Assembly (NCBI RefSeq): GCF_006365315.1
Contig: NZ_CP040968.1
Coordinates: forward strand, 1,054,001 to 1,118,000
Direction of reading: 5' to 3'
From: Candidatus Methylopumilus universalis
GTDB taxonomy: Bacteria > Pseudomonadota > Gammaproteobacteria > Burkholderiales > Methylophilaceae
DNA: 64,000 bases
Positions 44,881-54,249 of the stretch are shown here, one piece after another. Below the pieces are notes generated by a model. It had not been told where the DNA came from. It was given only the letters and a program-made list of their open reading frames with translations, and ran no database searches. Each line of letters opens with the position of its first letter. The first letter of the stretch is position 1. Made by a program: the position numbers and the translations under genes.

Positions 44881-46632
44881 TTAAGTTTTAGGGGGTGTTT
44901 TGGGTCTTTGGGTAAGCGTTTTAAGGTGTTCTTTTTCTTCATTTGTTAAGCTACTTAAAGGTTTGTCTTTCAAAGCGCTAAAATGAGCCTTCGTTTTAGA
45001 CGCTTTTCCCTGCTCAAGGAGAGTTTTTCTCGCCCCCTCAATTTCAGACTCAAAATGGATCTGATCATCAAAGTGTGTAAGCTCCTCATTGACTAAGTCC
45101 ATCACCACATTATCTACTTGTGATTTAAGACCATGAAGGATTGAAGAAGGTTTCGATTCAGGTTGATTTAAGGCAATTTCTAAGACTTTTTTAAGTAAAT
45201 CATCTTCAAAAGATTCTGTTTGAGCCAACGCTAAATCTTCGCTCATGGCCAGCTGGGGCTTTAAGATGAGAAGCAAAATAAATTGACGTTTGACTGATGC
45301 TGGAAGCTTTCCCTTTGTTTTAGCATAGGATTTATTGGCTTGAAATTGAGGCTGTGCCACATGAAGCAATTGATCTATTTCTTTATCATTCAAATGAAGT
45401 AATTCCGCAAAACGTTTACGTAAAAGTAAGCTTAATTTAGGTGCTGTGATCTCTTTTAAGATAGGCTCTGCTTCATTTAAAAATTTCACTTTATCTTCTT
45501 GAGTCGCTAAATGATTTTTTTCAGTTAATTGCTGGATTAAGTATTGCGACAAAGGCATCGCTTCTTGCATCATCGATTCAAAAGCTTCTTTGCTATGCAA
45601 TCGAATAAAGCTATCAGGATCATGTTCTTCAGGTAAAAATAAAAATTTCAAAACAACTTTATCATTCAGGCTCGGAAGTGCATTCATCATGGCGCGCCAA
45701 GCTGCGGCTTGTCCTGCATTATCACCATCAAAACAAAAAATAATCGTATCAGTTTGACGCATTAACTTTTTAATATGGAATGCAGATGTGGCGGTACCCA
45801 ATGTTGCAACCGCATGCGTTACACCAAATTGTGCGAGACCTACGACATCCATATAACCTTCTACTACGAGGACACAACCTTTTTCGCGAATCGATCGACG
45901 CGCTGCAAAAAGGCCGTAGAGCTCTTGGCTCTTTTGGAAGAGTGGTGTTTCAGGTGAGTTGTAATATTTAGGCGTATCCTCGGGATTGATCACTCGCCCA
46001 CCGAATCCAATAATTTCGCCTTTCATATTATGAATAGGAAACATGATGCGATCACGGAAACGATCATAGCGTTTACCTTGATCGTTCTTTAAGACGAGAC
46101 CCGCAATATTAAGCGCTTCATCATCGTATTTTTTAAAAACGCTTTCTAAATTTTGCCAACCTTCGGGGGCATATCCTAATTGAAATGTTTTTGCGATTTG
46201 CCCTGTAAGTCCACGTTTTTTCAAATACTCAATCGCACGTTCTGATTTTTTTAACGCACTTTGATAATACTGAGACGCGAGCTCTAGAGCTTCACCAAGC
46301 GCTAAATTTTTTTCTTTAACTTCGGGTGAAATTCTTTGTGAATCTTGGGGCACAGTTAAACCAACTGACTTAGCAAGATCTTCTACCGCATCCACGAAGC
46401 TCATGCCTTGATATTCGATTAAGAAACTTAAAGCTGAGCCATGTGCGCCACAGCCAAAGCAATGGTAAAACTGTTTTGAAGGGCTTACCGTAAATGAAGG
46501 CGACTTCTCTTGGTGAAAAGGACAGCAAGCCACATAGTTACTACCGGCTTTTTTTAAAGGTACACTTTTATCAATCACATCGATCACATCGACACGATTT
46601 AAAAGTTCTTGGATGAACGACTCTGGAATCAT
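44881..46632 (-). CDS. dnaG: DNA primase DnaG
   Basis: The 583-residue primase makes RNA primers at the replication fork. The N-terminal zinc motif has CCPFHQEKSPSF with YHCFGCGA. The RNA polymerase (TOPRIM) core has EGYMDV near residue 265 and FDGDNAGQAA near 310. The C-terminal helicase-binding domain is more divergent. It belongs to the macromolecular synthesis block with rpsU, yqeY and rpoD, but is preceded by its own 91-bp gap with a terminator. Confidence 0.97.
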   Translation of the reverse strand: MIPESFIQELLNRVDVIDVIDKSVPLKKAGSNYVACCPFHQEKSPSFTVSPSKQFYHCFGCGAHGSALSFLIEYQGMSFVDAVEDLAKSVGLTVPQDSQRISPEVKEKNLALGEALELASQYYQSALKKSERAIEYLKKRGLTGQIAKTFQLGYAPEGWQNLESVFKKYDDEALNIAGLVLKNDQGKRYDRFRDRIMFPIHNMKGEIIGFGGRVINPEDTPKYYNSPETPLFQKSQELYGLFAARRSIREKGCVLVVEGYMDVVGLAQFGVTHAVATLGTATSAFHIKKLMRQTDTIIFCFDGDNAGQAAAWRAMMNALPSLNDKVVLKFLFLPEEHDPDSFIRLHSKEAFESMMQEAMPLSQYLIQQLTEKNHLATQEDKVKFLNEAEPILKEITAPKLSLLLRKRFAELLHLNDKEIDQLLHVAQPQFQANKSYAKTKGKLPASVKRQFILLLILKPQLAMSEDLALAQTESFEDDLLKKVLEIALNQPESKPSSILHGLKSQVDNVVMDLVNEELTHFDDQIHFESEIEGARKTLLEQGKASKTKAHFSALKDKPLSSLTNEEKEHLKTLTQRPKTPPKT

Positions 46633-46651
46633 ATGCGTTTAATCATAGCTT

Positions 46652-46679
46652 AAAAATAAAAAGGAGCCTTAAGCCCCTT
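46652..46679 (-). terminator. Rho-independent terminator between yqeY and dnaG
   Basis: On the minus strand AAGGGGC and GCTCCTT form a 7-bp stem with one G-U pair around TTAAG, followed by TTTTTATTTTT. It lies 44 bp past the yqeY stop and 20 bp before the dnaG start, so it likely reduces flow of rpsU-yqeY transcripts into dnaG. Confidence 0.75.
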
Positions 46680-46722
46680 CATCATTTTTTTAAATTTTTA
46701 TATTGAGTTTTTTGGGAGACTA

Positions 46723-47166
46723 TCAACCAAGCTTTTGTTTGATGAGGGCGGATAATTTACCCATATCTGCTCGACCCACCACTTGAGGTTTGACGATCGC
46801 CATTACTTGACCCATCTCTTTAATGCTTGTGGCGTTTGCGGCCTTAATCGCAGCATCTAAAATGGCACTCACTTCTTCGTCACTTAGCGCTTGCGGAAGA
46901 TAGCTTTGTAAGATTACCACCTCAGCTTTTTCAGCATCAGCTAAATCTTGTCTTTTTGCAGACTCGTAGGCTTCAATGGAATCACGACGTTGCTTTAACA
47001 TTTTTTCAATGACAGCCATAACATCTTGATCCGTCAATTCAATACGCTCATCGACTTCACGCTGTTTAATAGCTGATTGAAGAAGTCTAATTGTGCCAAG
47101 ACGAACGACGTCTTTAGCGCGCATAGCATCCTTCATGTCCTCAGTAATTTTTACTTTTAAGGACAT
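46723..47166 (-). CDS. yqeY: GatB/YqeY domain protein
   Basis: The 147-residue protein matches YqeY: KITEDMKDAMRAKDVVRLGTIRLL, then EKMLKQRRDSIEAYESAKRQDLADAE and EIIL-type regions, ending DMGKLSALIKQKLG. The family shares a domain with the tRNA amidotransferase subunit GatB, but its own substrate is unclear. It follows rpsU by 9 bp. The rpsU-yqeY-dnaG order is common in beta- and gammaproteobacteria. Confidence 0.93.
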   Translation of the reverse strand: MSLKVKITEDMKDAMRAKDVVRLGTIRLLQSAIKQREVDERIELTDQDVMAVIEKMLKQRRDSIEAYESAKRQDLADAEKAEVVILQSYLPQALSDEEVSAILDAAIKAANATSIKEMGQVMAIVKPQVVGRADMGKLSALIKQKLG

Positions 47167-47175
47167 CTTAAAAAA

Positions 47176-47388
47176 TTAGAATAATTTTGGGGGGAGCATT
47201 TGATTGCGAAGACGACGGTACTGACGCTTCACTGCCGCAGCAGCTTTACGTTTACGTTCCCAAGTTGGCTTCTCATAGAACTCACGCGCACGTAAGTCGT
47301 TGATAAGACCGGTCTTCTCAATTAAGCGCTTGAAACGACGAAGTGCTACGTCGAATGGCTCGTTTTCTTTTACACGTACTGTTGACAT
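47176..47388 (-). CDS. rpsU: 30S ribosomal protein S21
   Basis: The 70-residue protein is basic, with the S21 signature [20 protein letters not shown] and ending RRQMLPPK-like ([10 protein letters not shown]). S21 helps start translation on the 30S subunit. It leads the rpsU-yqeY pair on the minus strand. The tsaD gene starts divergently 120 bp away; an apparent extended tsaD frame overlapping rpsU is not real. Confidence 0.97.
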   Translation of the reverse strand: MSTVRVKENEPFDVALRRFKRLIEKTGLINDLRAREFYEKPTWERKRKAAAAVKRQYRRLRNQMLPPKLF

Positions 47389-47507
47389 TAAACTCTCTTA
47401 TTTTAAATAATGCGTTTTTGTGTGTTTTCCCAAAATGGAATTTCGGAAAAGTCCGTTATTTTAATGCTAATCTACTCATTTATCAATCTTTTTTGAGCCT
47501 TAAACCC

Positions 47508-48506
47508 ATGCTGGTACTTGGTATTGAAACCTCCTGTGATGAGACTGGACTCGCCCTTTTTGACAATGAAAAAGGTCTTTTAGGTCATATCCTTCATTCT
47601 CAGGTCGACCTTCATGAAGCTTATGGCGGCGTAGTCCCTGAGTTAGCTTCCCGTGACCATATTAGGCTTATTTTGCCCTTGCTTGAAAGTCTTTTTAAAA
47701 AGACAGGGGTTAAAAAAGAAGATGTGGATGCCATTGCTTATACACAAGGCCCTGGCTTATCTGGAGCTTTATTGGTTGGAAGTTCGCTCGCTGAAGCCCT
47801 AGCCTTTGCACTTCAAATCCCTACGATTCCGATTCATCATTTAGAGGGACATTTATTAGCGCCCTTATTGGAAAAAGATCCGCCCACTTTTCCTTTTTTA
47901 GCCCTTTTAGTTTCTGGGGGTCATACGCAAATTATCCATGTGAAAAAAATCGATCAATATGAAATTATTGGTGACACTTTAGATGATGCCGCAGGAGAGG
48001 CTTTTGATAAAACAGCACAATTATTAGACTTAGGTTACCCAGGCGGATTGGCTTTGTCACTTTTAGCTGAAAAAGGAAAGTCTCGTTTTGATTTACCGAG
48101 ACCGCTCATGCATAGCAAAGATTTAAATTTTAGTTTTAGTGGATTAAAAACGGCAGTGTTGCATTTAATCCGCGCACAAGAAAATTTAACAGATGAAATC
48201 AAAGCTGATATTGCTTTTGCATTCCAGGAAGCGATCACTGACGTCTTAAGCAAAAAATGTCTCGCAGGGCTCGATCAAACACACTTGAAACATCTCGTCG
48301 TCTCAGGTGGCGTGGGTGCGAATAAGCAATTACGTGAAAAATTAAAAACTGAATTATCTAAAAAAAATTATGAAGTTTTTTTTCCGCGCTTAGAATTCTG
48401 CACAGACAATGGCGCCATGATTGCATTTGCAGGTGCGATGCGATTAGAAACTTCCTTAAAACGTGATCTTAGTTTTATAGTTAAACCCAGATGGCAACTC
48501 GCTTAA
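47508..48506 (+). CDS. tsaD: tRNA N6-adenosine threonylcarbamoyltransferase TsaD
   Basis: The 333-residue ATPase forms the t6A modification on tRNAs reading ANN codons, together with TsaB and TsaE. Metal-binding His motifs are visible as HHLEGH, near residues 113-118; the ATP-site segment is SGGHTQ, and [11 protein letters not shown] marks the true N terminus at 47508. The long open frame upstream is a read-through artefact that overlaps rpsU. The gene stop is 4 bp from the convergent plsY stop. Confidence 0.97.
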   Translation: MLVLGIETSCDETGLALFDNEKGLLGHILHSQVDLHEAYGGVVPELASRDHIRLILPLLESLFKKTGVKKEDVDAIAYTQGPGLSGALLVGSSLAEALAFALQIPTIPIHHLEGHLLAPLLEKDPPTFPFLALLVSGGHTQIIHVKKIDQYEIIGDTLDDAAGEAFDKTAQLLDLGYPGGLALSLLAEKGKSRFDLPRPLMHSKDLNFSFSGLKTAVLHLIRAQENLTDEIKADIAFAFQEAITDVLSKKCLAGLDQTHLKHLVVSGGVGANKQLREKLKTELSKKNYEVFFPRLEFCTDNGAMIAFAGAMRLETSLKRDLSFIVKPRWQLA

Positions 48507-48510
48507 AAAA

Positions 48511-49101
48511 TTATTTCTTATCTCTAAAACTTGATTCGGTGCCATTGATTAAGCGTTTAATATTATCAATGTGACGAAGAATTAAAATCAGTGCAATGAT
48601 GGACGATGCAATCAATTGATAAAAATCAATTGCATAAAAAAATCCCATCACAGGAGACAGGCTTCCTGCAATGATGGCCGCCAAAGATGAATAACGCCAG
48701 ATGCTAAACACAGCGAACCATATAGCCAATACAGTCAATCCCATTACCCAAGAAAACATAAAGAGAATACCTGCAGCCGTTGCAACTCCCTTACCCCCTT
48801 TGAAGTCATAATAAATAGGAAAAATATGTCCTATGAGTGTGGCAATTGCAACAAGTGCCACCATCAATGGAGACAATTCAAAATATTGCGCTAAGCCGAC
48901 CGTCAAAGAACCTTTAAGAGCATCACCTAGAAGCGTTAATAAAGCGGCTAATTTTTTTCCTGTTCGTAACACATTCGTGGCGCCTGGATTTTTTGAGCCT
49001 ATCGTGCGAGGATCAGGCAAAGAAAATAAATGACTCATCACGATGCCAAATGAAATAGCGCCAATGAGATAACTAAAAAGAATGTAAATCACGTTCATCA
49101 T
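48511..49101 (-). CDS. plsY: Glycerol-3-phosphate acyltransferase PlsY
   Basis: The 196-residue inner-membrane protein acylates glycerol-3-phosphate from acyl-phosphate, the first step of phospholipid synthesis. It has five hydrophobic helices and the conserved motifs GAISFGIV, GSKNPGATNVLRTGKK and DFKGGKGVATAAG. It is divergent from folB with a 52-bp gap, an arrangement with tsaD typical of Proteobacteria. Confidence 0.95.
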   Translation of the reverse strand: MMNVIYILFSYLIGAISFGIVMSHLFSLPDPRTIGSKNPGATNVLRTGKKLAALLTLLGDALKGSLTVGLAQYFELSPLMVALVAIATLIGHIFPIYYDFKGGKGVATAAGILFMFSWVMGLTVLAIWFAVFSIWRYSSLAAIIAGSLSPVMGFFYAIDFYQLIASSIIALILILRHIDNIKRLINGTESSFRDKK

Positions 49102-49153
49102 TTGAAAATCACTTTATAATGAAACCTCTATTTTACAATTTTTTGGAGCGCTC

Positions 49154-49516
49154 ATGACGGCCCCACTTATTTTTATAGAAGAGATGAAAGTTGAAACCAT
49201 TATTGGTGTCTCGGATTGGGAACTCGCAATGCCTCAAATATTGGTGATTGATCTTGAAATGGCTTTGCCACAATTAGCCTCAACGACTTCTGATTTAATT
49301 GGAGATACAATTGATTACGGCATCGTTGCTGAGCGCATTAAATCCATCACATCAAGTCACACATTTAAACTCTTAGAGCCTTTAGCTCATCTCATTATTG
49401 AAACATTAGAAAAAGAATTTAAGTCTCCCTGGATGAAGCTTAAAATTTCAAAACCTCAGATTTTGCCGCAAGTGAAAGCTGTCGGTGTCATCTTTGAAAA
49501 AGGAAGTCGCCCTTAA
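49154..49516 (+). CDS. folB: Dihydroneopterin aldolase FolB
   Basis: The 120-residue protein cleaves dihydroneopterin for folate synthesis. It has the motif ETIIGVSDWELAMPQ and the pterin-site segment TIDYGIVAERIKSI, and the catalytic Glu region in LLEPLAHLIIETLEKEF. Folates feed C1 transfer, so the gene is important in a methylotroph, but this is a general housekeeping role. Its stop overlaps the convergent xerD stop by 4 bases. Confidence 0.92.
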   Translation: MTAPLIFIEEMKVETIIGVSDWELAMPQILVIDLEMALPQLASTTSDLIGDTIDYGIVAERIKSITSSHTFKLLEPLAHLIIETLEKEFKSPWMKLKISKPQILPQVKAVGVIFEKGSRP

Positions 49517-50439
49517 CCTCTCGGGTGATGTGTTTCGTGAAGTTTTTTTAAACGCTCGCGTGCCACATGTGTATAAATTTGTGTCGTTGAAATATCTGCA
49601 TGCCCCAATAACATTTGAACGACTCTTAAATCTGCGCCGTGATTAAGTAGATGTGTGGCAAATGCATGTCGTAAGACATGTGGTGACAATGTTTTTTGAA
49701 TGCCTGCGATCAATGCATAGCGTTTAATTAAATGCCAAAATGATTGTCGCGTCATCAATTCTCCACGTTGTGTGACAAACAAATCGTCCGACACATGCTG
49801 ATTAAGAATATGGGGTCTTGCTTCTTTTAAATAACGATCAATCCATTCGACAGCCACTTCTCCCATAGGGACTAATCTTGTTTTGCTGCCTTTACCTGTG
49901 ACGCGAATCACACCATCACTTAAACTCACTTCAGTCACTCTTAGACTAATAAGTTCAGTCACACGCAAACCACAGGCATAAAGAAGTTCTAACATCGCGC
50001 GATCTCGAAGACCTAAGGGTGTTTCAATTTGAGGGGCTTTTAAAAGAGATTCGACCTCAGTTTCATTTAAACTTTTAGGAAGTGATTTCGGTAACTTTGG
50101 GGCTTCCACATGAAGGGTAGGATCTTCATTGATATGACGTTCGCGTAAGTGATATCGATAGAAACGTCTCAGTGTTGCGATCAGCCTTGAAATACTTCTT
50201 GCTTTGACATGACTAAATTTATTAGCGAGATAAGCTTGAATATCACTTTGATGAGCCTCTAATAATATTTTCTTAATACTCTTATTTAGAAATTCGGAGA
50301 ACTGCATTAAATCAAAACGATAACTCTCCAAAGTATTTTTGGCTAAACCATCTTCAAGCCATAGGTGATCAATAAATTGATCGATGACTTTTTTTTCTTC
50401 ATCAGAAATAACAATGGGATCTCGTATTTTCTTCGCCAT
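49513..50439 (-). CDS. xerD: Tyrosine recombinase XerD
   Basis: The 308-residue site-specific recombinase resolves chromosome dimers at dif with XerC. Catalytic residues are Arg in CGLRVTELISLR, Lys in TGKGSKTR, HxxR in SPHVLRHAFATHLL, His in LLGHADISTTQIYTHV and the Tyr of that segment. The N-terminal SAM-like domain carries EDGLAKNTLESYRFDL. Similarity favours XerD over XerC. It follows rplS after a terminator, so it probably has its own promoter. Confidence 0.93.
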   Translation of the reverse strand: MAKKIRDPIVISDEEKKVIDQFIDHLWLEDGLAKNTLESYRFDLMQFSEFLNKSIKKILLEAHQSDIQAYLANKFSHVKARSISRLIATLRRFYRYHLRERHINEDPTLHVEAPKLPKSLPKSLNETEVESLLKAPQIETPLGLRDRAMLELLYACGLRVTELISLRVTEVSLSDGVIRVTGKGSKTRLVPMGEVAVEWIDRYLKEARPHILNQHVSDDLFVTQRGELMTRQSFWHLIKRYALIAGIQKTLSPHVLRHAFATHLLNHGADLRVVQMLLGHADISTTQIYTHVARERLKKLHETHHPRG

Positions 50440-50454
50440 AGAAAAAGATTAACA

Positions 50455-50488
50455 CAAATAAAAAAGCCCCGCTTTAACGGGGCTTTTT
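50455..50488 (-). terminator. Rho-independent terminator after rplS
   Basis: On the minus strand an 11-bp stem (AAAAAGCCCCG with CGGGGCTTTTT) surrounds a six-base loop and is followed by a T-rich tail. It ends the rpsP-rimM-trmD-rplS operon 4 bp after the rplS stop and separates it from xerD. Confidence 0.93.
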
Positions 50489-50491
50489 AAA

Positions 50492-50938
50492 TTACTCAGC
50501 TGCCTTATCGGGAGCCGCCTCAGGCGCTGCCGCCTTCGGTGTTTCTGTTTTTGGAATATCTTGAATAATTTCTTTTTCGCGTGCATCTAATTTTTCACGG
50601 ATACGCGCAGATTTACCTGAACGCTCACGCAAGTAATAAAGTTTTGCACGACGTACATCACCGCGACGTTTTAATTCGATCGATGCGATGAGTGGAGAAT
50701 AAGTTTGGAATGTACGTTCAACACCTTCACCTGATGAAATCTTTCTCACAGTGAATGCTGAATTAAGGCCACGATTTCTTTTTGAAATCACAACACCTTC
50801 GTAAAGCTGTACACGTTTTCTTGTACCTTCGACTACATTTACACCCACTACGACTGTATCGCCTGGTGCAAAGCTAGGGATGGTTTTACCTAGACGAGCA
50901 ATTTCTTCTTGCTCTAATAATTGAATAATATCTACCAT
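50492..50938 (-). CDS. rplS: 50S ribosomal protein L19 with extended alanine-rich tail
   Basis: The first ~120 residues are standard L19: [37 protein letters not shown] and [24 protein letters not shown]. coli L19 ends near residue 115; here the chain goes on to 148, with a Lys/Ala/Pro-rich tail ([19 protein letters not shown]). It lies 16 bp after trmD as the last gene of the operon. The tail resembles the one on S16 from the same operon. Confidence 0.97.
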   Translation of the reverse strand: MVDIIQLLEQEEIARLGKTIPSFAPGDTVVVGVNVVEGTRKRVQLYEGVVISKRNRGLNSAFTVRKISSGEGVERTFQTYSPLIASIELKRRGDVRRAKLYYLRERSGKSARIREKLDAREKEIIQDIPKTETPKAAAPEAAPDKAAE

Positions 50939-50954
50939 AATCCGTTCCTTTTAG

Positions 50955-51722
50955 TTATATAGAGTCTTGTTCCTGCTTATCAATTTCTTGAAGCAGCCGA
51001 GTCTCTTCTTTAGTCAACAGCCTTGCGGCCAACAAATCAGGTCGTCTGACCTTGGTTAACGCTAACGATTGCTGAAATCGCCAGGCGCTAATTCTAGCAT
51101 GGTTACCCGACAATAATACATCCGGCACCTTGGATCCTTCGAACACCTCAGGCCTCGTATAGTGAGGGCAATCAAGTAAGCCATTCACAAACGAATCCTC
51201 AATGGCTGAGTTATCATCACCTAACACCCCTGGTAGTTGCCTAATAATGGCATCCATCACCACCATGGTGGGTAATTCCCCGCCACTTAATACGTAGTCG
51301 CCAATTGAAATTTCTTCATCGACACTACTTTCAATCAACCGCTCATCAACCCCTTCATAACGACTTGCCAAAAAAATGAGTCCTGAAGTTTTTGATAATT
51401 CCATTACTTTTTGATGTGTGAGTGGCAATCCTCTTGGGGATAAATGAATCACTCGCACATCGTGAATACCTTTATTCATTTGCGCTTTTTTTGCCGCATC
51501 AATCGCCTTCTTTAAAGGCTCAATCATCATCAGCATGCCAGGACCGCCGCCATAAGGCCTATCATCTACCGTACGATGTGTGTCACTCGTAAAATCTCTT
51601 GGATTCCATAATGTTAAATCTACAAACGCTTCATGAAATGCGCGAGAGGTAATACCGAAATCCTTTAATGCTTGAAACATCTCAGGAAAAAGTGTCACCA
51701 CATCAAAAGATAAAGGTTTCAT
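50955..51722 (-). CDS. trmD: tRNA (guanine37-N1)-methyltransferase TrmD
   Basis: The 255-residue SAM-dependent enzyme methylates G37 of tRNAs and prevents frameshifts. Family motifs are visible: [44 protein letters not shown], and [12 protein letters not shown] in the trefoil-knot region. It adjoins rimM directly (stop and start next to each other) in the conserved rpsP operon. Confidence 0.97.
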   Translation of the reverse strand: MKPLSFDVVTLFPEMFQALKDFGITSRAFHEAFVDLTLWNPRDFTSDTHRTVDDRPYGGGPGMLMMIEPLKKAIDAAKKAQMNKGIHDVRVIHLSPRGLPLTHQKVMELSKTSGLIFLASRYEGVDERLIESSVDEEISIGDYVLSGGELPTMVVMDAIIRQLPGVLGDDNSAIEDSFVNGLLDCPHYTRPEVFEGSKVPDVLLSGNHARISAWRFQQSLALTKVRRPDLLAARLLTKEETRLLQEIDKQEQDSI

Positions 51723-52226
51723 TTAAAAATCTTTATCCCAGTCGACTTCAATTTCTTTTTTTTCCATATCCACATTTAAAATTACATGCGGAATAAAAGG
51801 GATTAAATACTCTTTGTCGCCCCTAACGACTAAGACATCGTTCGCTCCTGTTTCCAGAAAAGTTTGAACAACACCTAAATGTTCTTGTTTCTGATTGATG
51901 ACGGCATGTCCCATCAAATCATTCCAGTAATATTCGCCCTTTTCTAAGGCGGGTAACTCATGCTTGGGTATTAAAATTGTTTTATTTCTTAACCCAAATG
52001 CTGCATCTCGATCATCGATATTTACTAACTTAGCAACGATACTATTGCCGTGTATTTTGGATGTTTCGATCGGATAACTTATGGATGATTTTTCATCCCC
52101 AATAAGCCACTCTTTTTTGTTCAGAAGTTGATTGATATCTACCGTGAAGGGCTGGATCTTGATCCAACCTTTGACACCATATGGCCCACTGATGCGTGCC
52201 ATGATAAATTTTTCTCTCTCACTCAT
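51723..52226 (-). CDS. rimM: Ribosome maturation factor RimM
   Basis: The 167-residue protein binds S19 and helps 30S head maturation. The N-terminal domain starts ARISGPYGVKGWIKIQPFT; the C-terminal PRC-barrel has YYWNDLMGHAVINQ and GANDVLVVRGDKEYLIPFIPHVI. It lies 30 bp after rpsP in the usual order. Confidence 0.96.
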   Translation of the reverse strand: MSEREKFIMARISGPYGVKGWIKIQPFTVDINQLLNKKEWLIGDEKSSISYPIETSKIHGNSIVAKLVNIDDRDAAFGLRNKTILIPKHELPALEKGEYYWNDLMGHAVINQKQEHLGVVQTFLETGANDVLVVRGDKEYLIPFIPHVILNVDMEKKEIEVDWDKDF

Positions 52227-52256
52227 ATCACTTGTATCAACAAGTGAATCAAAACA

Positions 52257-52787
52257 TTAAGCGCTTTCAGCTGGTGGTTCAGTCGCCTCAGCTGGAGCTG
52301 CTTCAGGAGCTGCGGCTTCTACTGGGGCCGCTTCTGGAGCTGCCTCAACTGGAGCTGCTTCGGCTGTTACTTCTGGAGCTGCTGCTGCAGGCGCTGCTGC
52401 AGCTTCTGCTGCCTTCGCTTTTTCTTCTGCTTCTTTAGCTTCCATCGCTGCTTTTAATTCTTCTGCTTTCTTAGCGGCTTCTTTAGCTTTTCTCAACTCT
52501 ACTTTATCTGCGTCTTTTTTCTTTAAAGCCACGATTGCTTCTGGGCCTTTTGCATGCAGTTTAACTAAACGGTGAACTGAATCTGAGAGAAGTGCGCCAT
52601 GACCTTTCCAATGTGTCACACGTTCGTTATCAATACGAAGTGCTTCGGTGCCAATCTTAGCCATTGGGTTATAAAAACCAATACGCTCAATAAAGCGTCC
52701 GTCGCGGCGATTTCTTGAATCTGCCACTACTACATTGTAAAATGGGGTCTTTTTTGAACCGCCTCTAGAAAGTCGAATAATTACCAT
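52257..52787 (-). CDS. rpsP: 30S ribosomal protein S16 with very long C-terminal extension
   Basis: The first ~85 residues are standard S16 ([29 protein letters not shown], in two parts, and RIGFYNP). The protein then runs on to 176 residues. Residues ~92-125 are rich in Lys/Glu/Ala and probably helical. Residues ~126-176 are a low-complexity Ala/Pro/Glu/Val repeat ([19 protein letters not shown]). E. coli S16 is 82 residues, so about half of this chain is extra. It leads the operon and follows a good sigma-70 promoter. Confidence 0.95.
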   Translation of the reverse strand: MVIIRLSRGGSKKTPFYNVVVADSRNRRDGRFIERIGFYNPMAKIGTEALRIDNERVTHWKGHGALLSDSVHRLVKLHAKGPEAIVALKKKDADKVELRKAKEAAKKAEELKAAMEAKEAEEKAKAAEAAAAPAAAAPEVTAEAAPVEAAPEAAPVEAAAPEAAPAEATEPPAESA

Positions 52788-52834
52788 AATTTACACTCTT
52801 CAATTAGTTAAAAATTTTCTTAAGAAAGGGGCGG

Positions 52835-52864
52835 ATTTTACGCTATTTTTGGCATATTTGGCAA
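52835..52864 (-). promoter_or_regulatory. Candidate sigma-70 promoter of the rpsP operon
   Basis: On the minus strand TTGCCA (52864-52859) and TAAAAT (52840-52835) are 18 bases apart, each a five-of-six match to consensus. This predicts a start about 40 bases before the rpsP ATG. It is the only good match in the gap. Confidence 0.6.
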
Positions 52865-52906
52865 GCATAATCACTTTAAAGACAAGAATTTAAGGCTTCT
52901 TTTCGT

Positions 52907-53575
52907 CTATTGGTAAGAGGTGGGATCTTCAATTCCGGCCGCTTTAAAGCCGTTTTGCCTTAAACGACACGAATCACAGACGCCACATGCATGACCAACT
53001 TGATCAGCCTGATAGCACGAGACAGTTAAACCGTAATCCACACCTAATTTCATACCCTGAAGAATAATGGCTTCTTTAGATAGATGAATCAACGGAGTGT
53101 GAAGTTGAATATTTTGGCCTTCTACAGCAGATTTAGTCGCTAAATTAGCCATTTTCTGAAATTGCTCAATGTATTCGGGCCTGCAATCAGGGTAACCTGA
53201 ATAGTCGACGGCATTAACCCCTATAAAAATATCATGCGCACCGATGACTTCTGCCCAACCTAGCGCCAAAGTGAGCATTAAAGTATTACGCGCAGGAACA
53301 TAGGTAATCGGAATATGAGAAGTTAATTCAGTCGGCATTTTTAAATCAGGATTGGTAAGTGCAGAAGTAAGCATCCAACTTAAATCCATCTCAACCGTTT
53401 TATGATCTTTCACTTTAAATTGCATAGCAATTTTTTTAGCCGCAGCGAGTTCCGCAATATGGCGCTGGTGATAATTGACACTCAAGGCATAACATTCATA
53501 ACCTTCTTTTTTCGCAATCGCTAACGTGGTGGCTGAATCGAGGCCCCCTGATAAAAGAACTACGGCTTTAGACAC
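52907..53575 (-). CDS. queC: 7-cyano-7-deazaguanine synthase QueC
   Basis: The 223-residue ATP-dependent enzyme converts 7-carboxy-7-deazaguanine to preQ0 for queuosine in tRNA. The PP-loop motif is [12 protein letters not shown] near residues 7-18, and a zinc site is formed by [18 protein letters not shown]. The GTG at 53575 is preferred: it overlaps the queE stop by 8 bases and has GGGGAG 9 bases before it. A longer frame up to 53626 would run inside queE. Confidence 0.93.
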   Translation of the reverse strand: MSKAVVLLSGGLDSATTLAIAKKEGYECYALSVNYHQRHIAELAAAKKIAMQFKVKDHKTVEMDLSWMLTSALTNPDLKMPTELTSHIPITYVPARNTLMLTLALGWAEVIGAHDIFIGVNAVDYSGYPDCRPEYIEQFQKMANLATKSAVEGQNIQLHTPLIHLSKEAIILQGMKLGVDYGLTVSCYQADQVGHACGVCDSCRLRQNGFKAAGIEDPTSYQ

Positions 53576-54209
53576 CAGGTTTTTCTCCCCAAAGGAGTTT
53601 ATGTAATTGAATTTGCATGCGCACATGCAGTTGATCTTTCAAAATCCAATCTCCTAAATCAGTGACATCTAATTTTTGATAGACAGGGGAAAATAAGACG
53701 CTACATTTTTGTGTGAGTTTATATTGATCAAGTATTTTTTTAGCCCAGTCATAATCTTCACGACTACAAAGTACAAACTTAATTTCATCTTTTGAACTAA
53801 TCATATCTAAATTTTCCCAGTGATTTTTTTTCTCTTCACCTGACTCGGGCGTTTTGATATCTAAAATAATTTTAATGCGCGGATCCACTTCTTTAATAGA
53901 AAGTCCGCCGCCACTTTCAATCGACACCTCGTAATTGTTATCAGCCAAAGTTTTAAGAAGGTGGATTACTTCTTTTTGTGCCAGTGGTTCCCCACCTGTC
54001 ACTGTGACATAGCGCGTATCATATTTTTTGATGGATGCCATGATGTCCTCGATATTCATCATCGATCCACCTTGAAAAGCGTAAGCCGTGTCGCAATAAT
54101 GGCATCGCATCGGACAGCCACTTAAGCGAATAAAGATTGTAGGTAATCCCATACGGGAAGATTCACCTTGCAGTGAATAAAAAATTTCAAAGATTTTAAG
54201 TTGTGTCAC
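53568..54209 (-). CDS. queE: 7-carboxy-7-deazaguanine synthase QueE
   Basis: The 213-residue radical SAM enzyme makes 7-carboxy-7-deazaguanine, one step before QueC. The cluster motif is [19 protein letters not shown] at about residues 30-48, and the substrate-contact region is [14 protein letters not shown]. It overlaps queC by 8 bases and follows the cpoB gene. QueD and QueF are not in the window. Confidence 0.94.
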   Translation of the reverse strand: MTQLKIFEIFYSLQGESSRMGLPTIFIRLSGCPMRCHYCDTAYAFQGGSMMNIEDIMASIKKYDTRYVTVTGGEPLAQKEVIHLLKTLADNNYEVSIESGGGLSIKEVDPRIKIILDIKTPESGEEKKNHWENLDMISSKDEIKFVLCSREDYDWAKKILDQYKLTQKCSVLFSPVYQKLDVTDLGDWILKDQLHVRMQIQLHKLLWGEKPGV

Positions 54210-54249
54210 GTTAAGAATTTAAGGCTAAAGAAATTAAGATGTAAAAATT

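Noticed and set aside
47343-47507. N-terminal extension of tsaD overlapping rpsU
   Set aside because: The extension is not TsaD-like and crosses rpsU on the other strand. The family start [14 protein letters not shown] is at 47508.
52232-52438. Leucine-rich open frame on the plus strand
   Set aside because: It is antisense to the Ala/Pro/Glu repeat of rpsP and arises from that repeat's GC-rich codons.
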